Positions 61,016 to 64,000 of a stretch of 64,000 nt of DNA are shown here, piece after piece. The notes under the pieces are model-generated. The model was not told the DNA's origin. It did not search any database and worked only from the letters and a program-made list of their open reading frames with translations. Position numbers and translations under genes: made by a program. Source of the stretch: Salegentibacter sp. R32 (GTDB lineage: Bacteria; Bacteroidota; Bacteroidia; Flavobacteriales; Flavobacteriaceae); the NCBI RefSeq assembly GCF_008692195.1, contig NZ_RXOM01000054.1:62001-126000 (forward strand), given 5' to 3'. Every line of letters starts with the position of its first letter. Positions within the stretch are counted from its first letter, which is position 1.

Positions 61016-63038
61016 CTATAGTTTCATTACTTGTTAACAACTCTTCTATTTTCTCCTTATCTACCCTAACAGCCGTACTCGGAATAACAGTAGCTTGACC
61101 ACCATGATTATTCACCCATTCGGCTATTTCATCTTGCATATTTTGCCATGTAGCTTCTGCAATATCATAATAAGTATCCTGTTGGCATTCTGTAGTTGCT
61201 CCACCCAGCGATAAAACATTTAGGAGTTTACTAATATTAGCGGCATCAACCGCTCTGGTATAAAATTCAAAATTACCGTACTCATTAATTATCCAACCCC
61301 ATTGGCGATTACCAGAAAAAGGCTGCGTTCCGTTATTGGCAGTTGTTATTGTAGAAATTGTCCAATCGTTATTGGTAAAATCAGAAACTATAATTGCCCC
61401 ATCATCTGTCGCAATAGTAGGCAAAACACCAGAAGCATCAGCTTCTATCAATAATATAGAAGCAATGGGACCACTGGAGACAAAATCTAACCCATCTTGG
61501 GTTGAAAATGGGATAAATTCCCACTCTATATCTCCTGTGTTAGTAGCGTTACCCGGAATATCACAACTAAACTGAAAATCATCTTTCTCGCCACTTGCCA
61601 AATCTGTGAATTTTTCCCGAAAGGCTTGATACATCTCTGCTTCAGAGTCTTGCGTTCCGTCATTGTTAAAGTCAGGGTTTGTACTAACTTCCACTCCATA
61701 ATAATCAATGTTTGCAAGGGGAACATTTCCATCAGTAATAGGTTGATGTGAGTATTGGGTACTTCCCAAATTAAAAAGTCTGTCACTACATTCTTGAGGA
61801 AGATCATGCTCATATAAATCAATATAATCTTGCGTATCCATTCCATTTTGTTGTGCACAATCTTGTATCAATACCCAAGGGTTTTGTTCTACCAAATCAT
61901 TAATCTCAATAAACCTATCAAAACGGGCATCCGGTATTTCCTGGGTTATTTTCAAAAATTCTTTTATTTTTTCCATTACTGTTAGTGGTATTTGCCCATT
62001 TTCTTTATTCATTTCAAGAAATTCCGTTATAGCTAATGTATTTTCATTTTTAAGTGCAGTATTATCTTCAATTAGATATATAAGTAACTCTAAAAGTACA
62101 TCTTTTAATTCTCCTGTTACAAAAGGGGAAAGTACCATATCAAAACAATTATCTACTATTTCTACGATACCACTTTTTTGATTATTGTTTATAAGCCAGT
62201 CTTTTACTGTTTCATCAGCATCAGTAATCGCAACGATTGTTTCTATTTTCATTTCGGTAAGTTCATCTATCACTTTAACCTCGGGAACTTGGGTAAAGGG
62301 TACAGTCACCATCCCACTAGGATAACCTTCTCCACTTGGCATATTTATCGGATTATTTTCAGGTGATGGACTTCCGCCACCGCCTCCGCCTCCGCCTCCG
62401 CCTCCAACGACTCCAACACTACCATCTTCAGTATAAAATTTAGCACAAGGTATACTAAAACCTCCTCCATCATTACATAGAGGTTTATGACCACTTTCGC
62501 AGCCTGGTTCACCACAACAACATTGAGAAATTTGATCACAACTATGACTTCCAGAACAATTGCAAGGAACATCTCTAGAGGTGGCCATTGGCAAACAAGG
62601 ATTGCTTAATATATAACCAAAAACAGGTTCCCACCCTATAGGTTCGTCTGTATCCATATCGTAACGCATAATAAAACCATTGGCATTATCTTCGTTATCT
62701 TCTATCACTACTAAATTTTCATAATAGGATTTTACTCCTTCATAGAACTCTTCCCCTAAAGGAACGATCCCTGTACTATACGAAGTACCTAATTCGTTTT
62801 TTAAAACATACGTATTACCGTACAACAAATGAGTAAAATTACTTTCCTCTGTATTGATATACTCTTTAAAATCTATTACTTCTGCTTCTGCCGCTTTCCT
62901 AGATGCTTTATTAGAGAAATTTTTATTGATCCTATCACTAGAATTTTTTTCAAAGCTTGCTTCTTCATCTTTTTCACAGCTTATCATAATAAGTGCGAAT
63001 ACAGTTAACAGCCCCAAAAGGCTAAGTAGTTTTTTCAT
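60996..63038 (-). CDS. Large Cys-rich surface lipoprotein, candidate polymorphic-toxin-like effector
   Basis: A 680-residue protein; I used the ATG at 63038, which gives a clean lipoprotein signal peptide MKKLLSLLGLLTVFALIMISC with lipid Cys21. The next residues EKDEE match the surface-export pattern (K-D/E-D/E just after the Cys) known for Bacteroidota lipoproteins. About 50-145 is a mixed domain; 148-198 holds ten cysteines (CNCSGSHSC, QCCCGEPGC); 212-222 is eleven Gly; about 260-430 is mostly helical. The C-terminus has a compact domain from about 515 (GDIEWEFIPFSTQDG; GNRQWGWIINEYGNFEFYTRA; QATVIPSTAVRVDKEK) that recalls variable tips of bacteroidetal secreted toxins. No catalytic residues can be named. 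The gene overlaps the small membrane protein gene by 20 bp. Confidence 0.75.
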   Translation of the reverse strand: MKKLLSLLGLLTVFALIMISCEKDEEASFEKNSSDRINKNFSNKASRKAAEAEVIDFKEYINTEESNFTHLLYGNTYVLKNELGTSYSTGIVPLGEEFYEGVKSYYENLVVIEDNEDNANGFIMRYDMDTDEPIGWEPVFGYILSNPCLPMATSRDVPCNCSGSHSCDQISQCCCGEPGCESGHKPLCNDGGGFSIPCAKFYTEDGSVGVVGGGGGGGGGGGSPSPENNPINMPSGEGYPSGMVTVPFTQVPEVKVIDELTEMKIETIVAITDADETVKDWLINNNQKSGIVEIVDNCFDMVLSPFVTGELKDVLLELLIYLIEDNTALKNENTLAITEFLEMNKENGQIPLTVMEKIKEFLKITQEIPDARFDRFIEINDLVEQNPWVLIQDCAQQNGMDTQDYIDLYEHDLPQECSDRLFNLGSTQYSHQPITDGNVPLANIDYYGVEVSTNPDFNNDGTQDSEAEMYQAFREKFTDLASGEKDDFQFSCDIPGNATNTGDIEWEFIPFSTQDGLDFVSSGPIASILLIEADASGVLPTIATDDGAIIVSDFTNNDWTISTITTANNGTQPFSGNRQWGWIINEYGNFEFYTRAVDAANISKLLNVLSLGGATTECQQDTYYDIAEATWQNMQDEIAEWVNNHGGQATVIPSTAVRVDKEKIEELLTSNETIDEINCD
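62373..62405 (-). repeat. In-frame hexanucleotide repeat coding for poly-Gly
   Basis: Eleven consecutive Gly codons including four GCCTCC units (plus-strand reading) inside the large lipoprotein gene, residues 212-222. The unit is six bases, so slippage changes the linker length without breaking the frame. It separates the Cys-rich module from the helical middle. Confidence 0.8.
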
Positions 63039-63392
63039 AATAAATAGTTTAATGGTTAATAAAGTTTTTACAGTTAAAATGGTCAATTATTTGCTTAATA
63101 CTTAAAATTTTAATATTAATTACAAAATAGTGAGGTGTTCTTTCAAAAATCAATCGATTTATATTTAAAATTTGCAGTATCACAATTATAACGTCATTTA
63201 TATAATATTTATTACCTCGTCAAGTATATAATTTAAAAAAATTAAAAAATAAAACTACAAAAATACTGTCTGTGTAAATTGTCAACCAACATATATTATA
63301 CTTAATCTTTTATCTTTCCTAGTAATAAACAATACTTTAACCACTAAATAATTTCTATTTTGCTTATTTTAGAAAAATTTAATTCATTATTT
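63039..63392. other. AT-rich intergenic region between divergent genes
   Basis: A 354-bp gap between the lipoprotein gene and the Kelch gene. It is strongly AT-rich and must hold both promoters. TATTTTG-like sequences occur on both sides (around 63129 on the minus strand and 63356 on the plus strand) but neither is a full TAnnTTTG with a well-spaced TTG. I see no gene, tRNA or hairpin of note. Confidence 0.6.
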
Positions 63393-64000
63393 ATGAGAAA
63401 TATAACTACTAAATTATGTACAATCACCTTCTTTTTAACAGGTTTAGCTTTTTCACAGACTTGGGAAAGCAAAACCGGTTTACAGTCTAATGTTAGACAT
63501 CACCCGGTAACATGGGCATTAGATGGTTTTGGCTATGCAACAACAGGAACAGATGTAAACAATAACCCCACAAAAGATTTTTTTAAATATGATCCTACTT
63601 CAGATGCTTGGGAAACTTTAGCAGATTTTCCTGGTCCGGCCCGTAGTTTTTCTATTGGTGGAGTCTATAATGGAGAAGCATATATGGGTTTTGGAGAAGG
63701 ATTTAACGCTGTTTTAAATGATTTATGGAAGTATAATGCTACTACGGAGATGTGGGAAGAATTAAGTTCTTGCCCTTGTACGGGGAGAAAACACCCCACT
63801 TTTACAATTAATGATCAATATGGAAAAATTTATGTAGGAAAAGGAAATAACGCTACAGGAAATTTAAAAGATTGGTGGGAATATGATATCGCTTCAGATT
63901 CTTGGACGCAGCTTATTGATTTTCCTGATACAGCCAGACATCACCCTTATCATTTTTCTATTGGCGATTATAGTTATACGGGGCTTGGGCATGATGCTAA
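63393..64000 (+). CDS. Exported Kelch-repeat protein, 3' end cut by window edge
   Basis: 202 codons are visible. A signal peptide (MRNITTKLCTITFFLTGLAFSQ) is followed by Kelch-type units of about 50 residues: DFFKYDPTSDAWETLADFPG near 64-83, LNDLWKYNATTEMWEELSS near 112-130 and DWWEYDIASDSWTQLIDFPD near 164-183, each with the Y-D-x(4)-W pattern and preceded by a glycine-rich strand (GEAYMGFGEGF; GKIYVGKGNNA). Kelch motifs form a beta-propeller, used for glycan or protein binding. Bacteroidota proteins of this kind often end in a type IX secretion tail, which lies outside the window if present. It diverges from the candidate effector gene. Confidence 0.88.
   Translation, partial: MRNITTKLCTITFFLTGLAFSQTWESKTGLQSNVRHHPVTWALDGFGYATTGTDVNNNPTKDFFKYDPTSDAWETLADFPGPARSFSIGGVYNGEAYMGFGEGFNAVLNDLWKYNATTEMWEELSSCPCTGRKHPTFTINDQYGKIYVGKGNNATGNLKDWWEYDIASDSWTQLIDFPDTARHHPYHFSIGDYSYTGLGHDA

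Noticed and set aside
61526-61858. 110-codon minus-strand frame inside the lipoprotein gene
   Set aside because: It is a frame-shifted reading of the intact gene with no start context or recognisable protein features.
62345-62572. 75-codon minus-strand frame within the lipoprotein gene
   Set aside because: It is an alternative frame of the Cys- and Gly-rich segment, with composition expected from the repeat.
1-64000. CRISPR arrays, insertion sequences, integrases and rRNA genes
   Set aside because: I looked for regularly spaced repeats, transposase motifs and rRNA landmarks and saw none; the only sizeable repeat is the 60-bp duplication near 60.3 and 61.0 kb.

Overview
The window looks like chromosomal DNA of a low-GC member of the Flavobacteriaceae (Bacteroidota). 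The evidence is direct: several minus-strand and plus-strand genes are preceded by the Bacteroidota -7 element TAnnTTTG rather than sigma70 boxes, Shine-Dalgarno sequences are essentially absent, and small families I know mainly from flavobacteria occur (DUF6341-, DUF6427-, DUF4837-, DUF4175- and DUF6909-like proteins). I cannot name the genus.

Layout. 1-3002: a truncated unknown gene, a DUF6427-like membrane protein, a DUF6341-like small protein and purD. 3074-32309: a roughly 29 kb surface polysaccharide locus, almost all on the minus strand with tiny gaps or overlaps. Reading in the direction of transcription it has a Wzz-like chain-length protein, rfbBACD (dTDP-L-rhamnose), wecB/wecC (UDP-ManNAcA), a two-domain DUF2061 protein with cysC-cysD-cysN-cysQ (PAPS production and PAP disposal), a Wzx flippase, a pyruvyl transferase-like protein, glycosyltransferases, two Wzy/WaaL-like proteins, a hexapeptide acyltransferase, a CapK/PaaK-like adenylating enzyme, two SGNH hydrolases, a WecG-type transferase, UGDH plus UDP-xylose synthase, the initiating phosphosugar transferase, and a GT2. 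A second CapK-like gene sits just beyond it on the plus strand. Together these predict a glycan containing rhamnose, ManNAcA, GlcA and/or xylose, with possible pyruvyl, acyl and sulfate decorations. 32310-44573: housekeeping and envelope genes (DUF6909, GH3-like adenylating enzyme, M23 peptidase, TatA, DUF4837, MltD-like transglycosylase, pgk, holB, Skp/OmpH, a methyltransferase, two lipoproteins). 44583-46912: mnmG flanked by two identical 16-bp palindromes that match the ParB-binding parS consensus, then ybeY and a giant DUF4175 protein. 50615-59356: gltX, an SPFH protein, a TPR protein, a YtxH/holin-like/DUF6327-like trio, glnS, a ZIP-like transporter, folB, tRNA-Cys and a LysE-type transporter. 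59410-64000: a GIN-domain protein, then a candidate secreted effector/immunity pair with a decayed duplicate tail, and a truncated Kelch-repeat protein.

The two regions most worth a second look are 60173-63038, where a large Cys-rich lipoprotein with a surface-export signature is followed, overlapping by 20 bp, by a small polytopic membrane protein, and downstream of both lies a broken copy of the lipoprotein's 3' end and the membrane protein's start; and 44583-46512, the parS-like pair around mnmG, which suggests an origin-proximal segregation site. The arrangement at 60-63 kb resembles polymorphic toxin/immunity loci, but toxicity is inference only.
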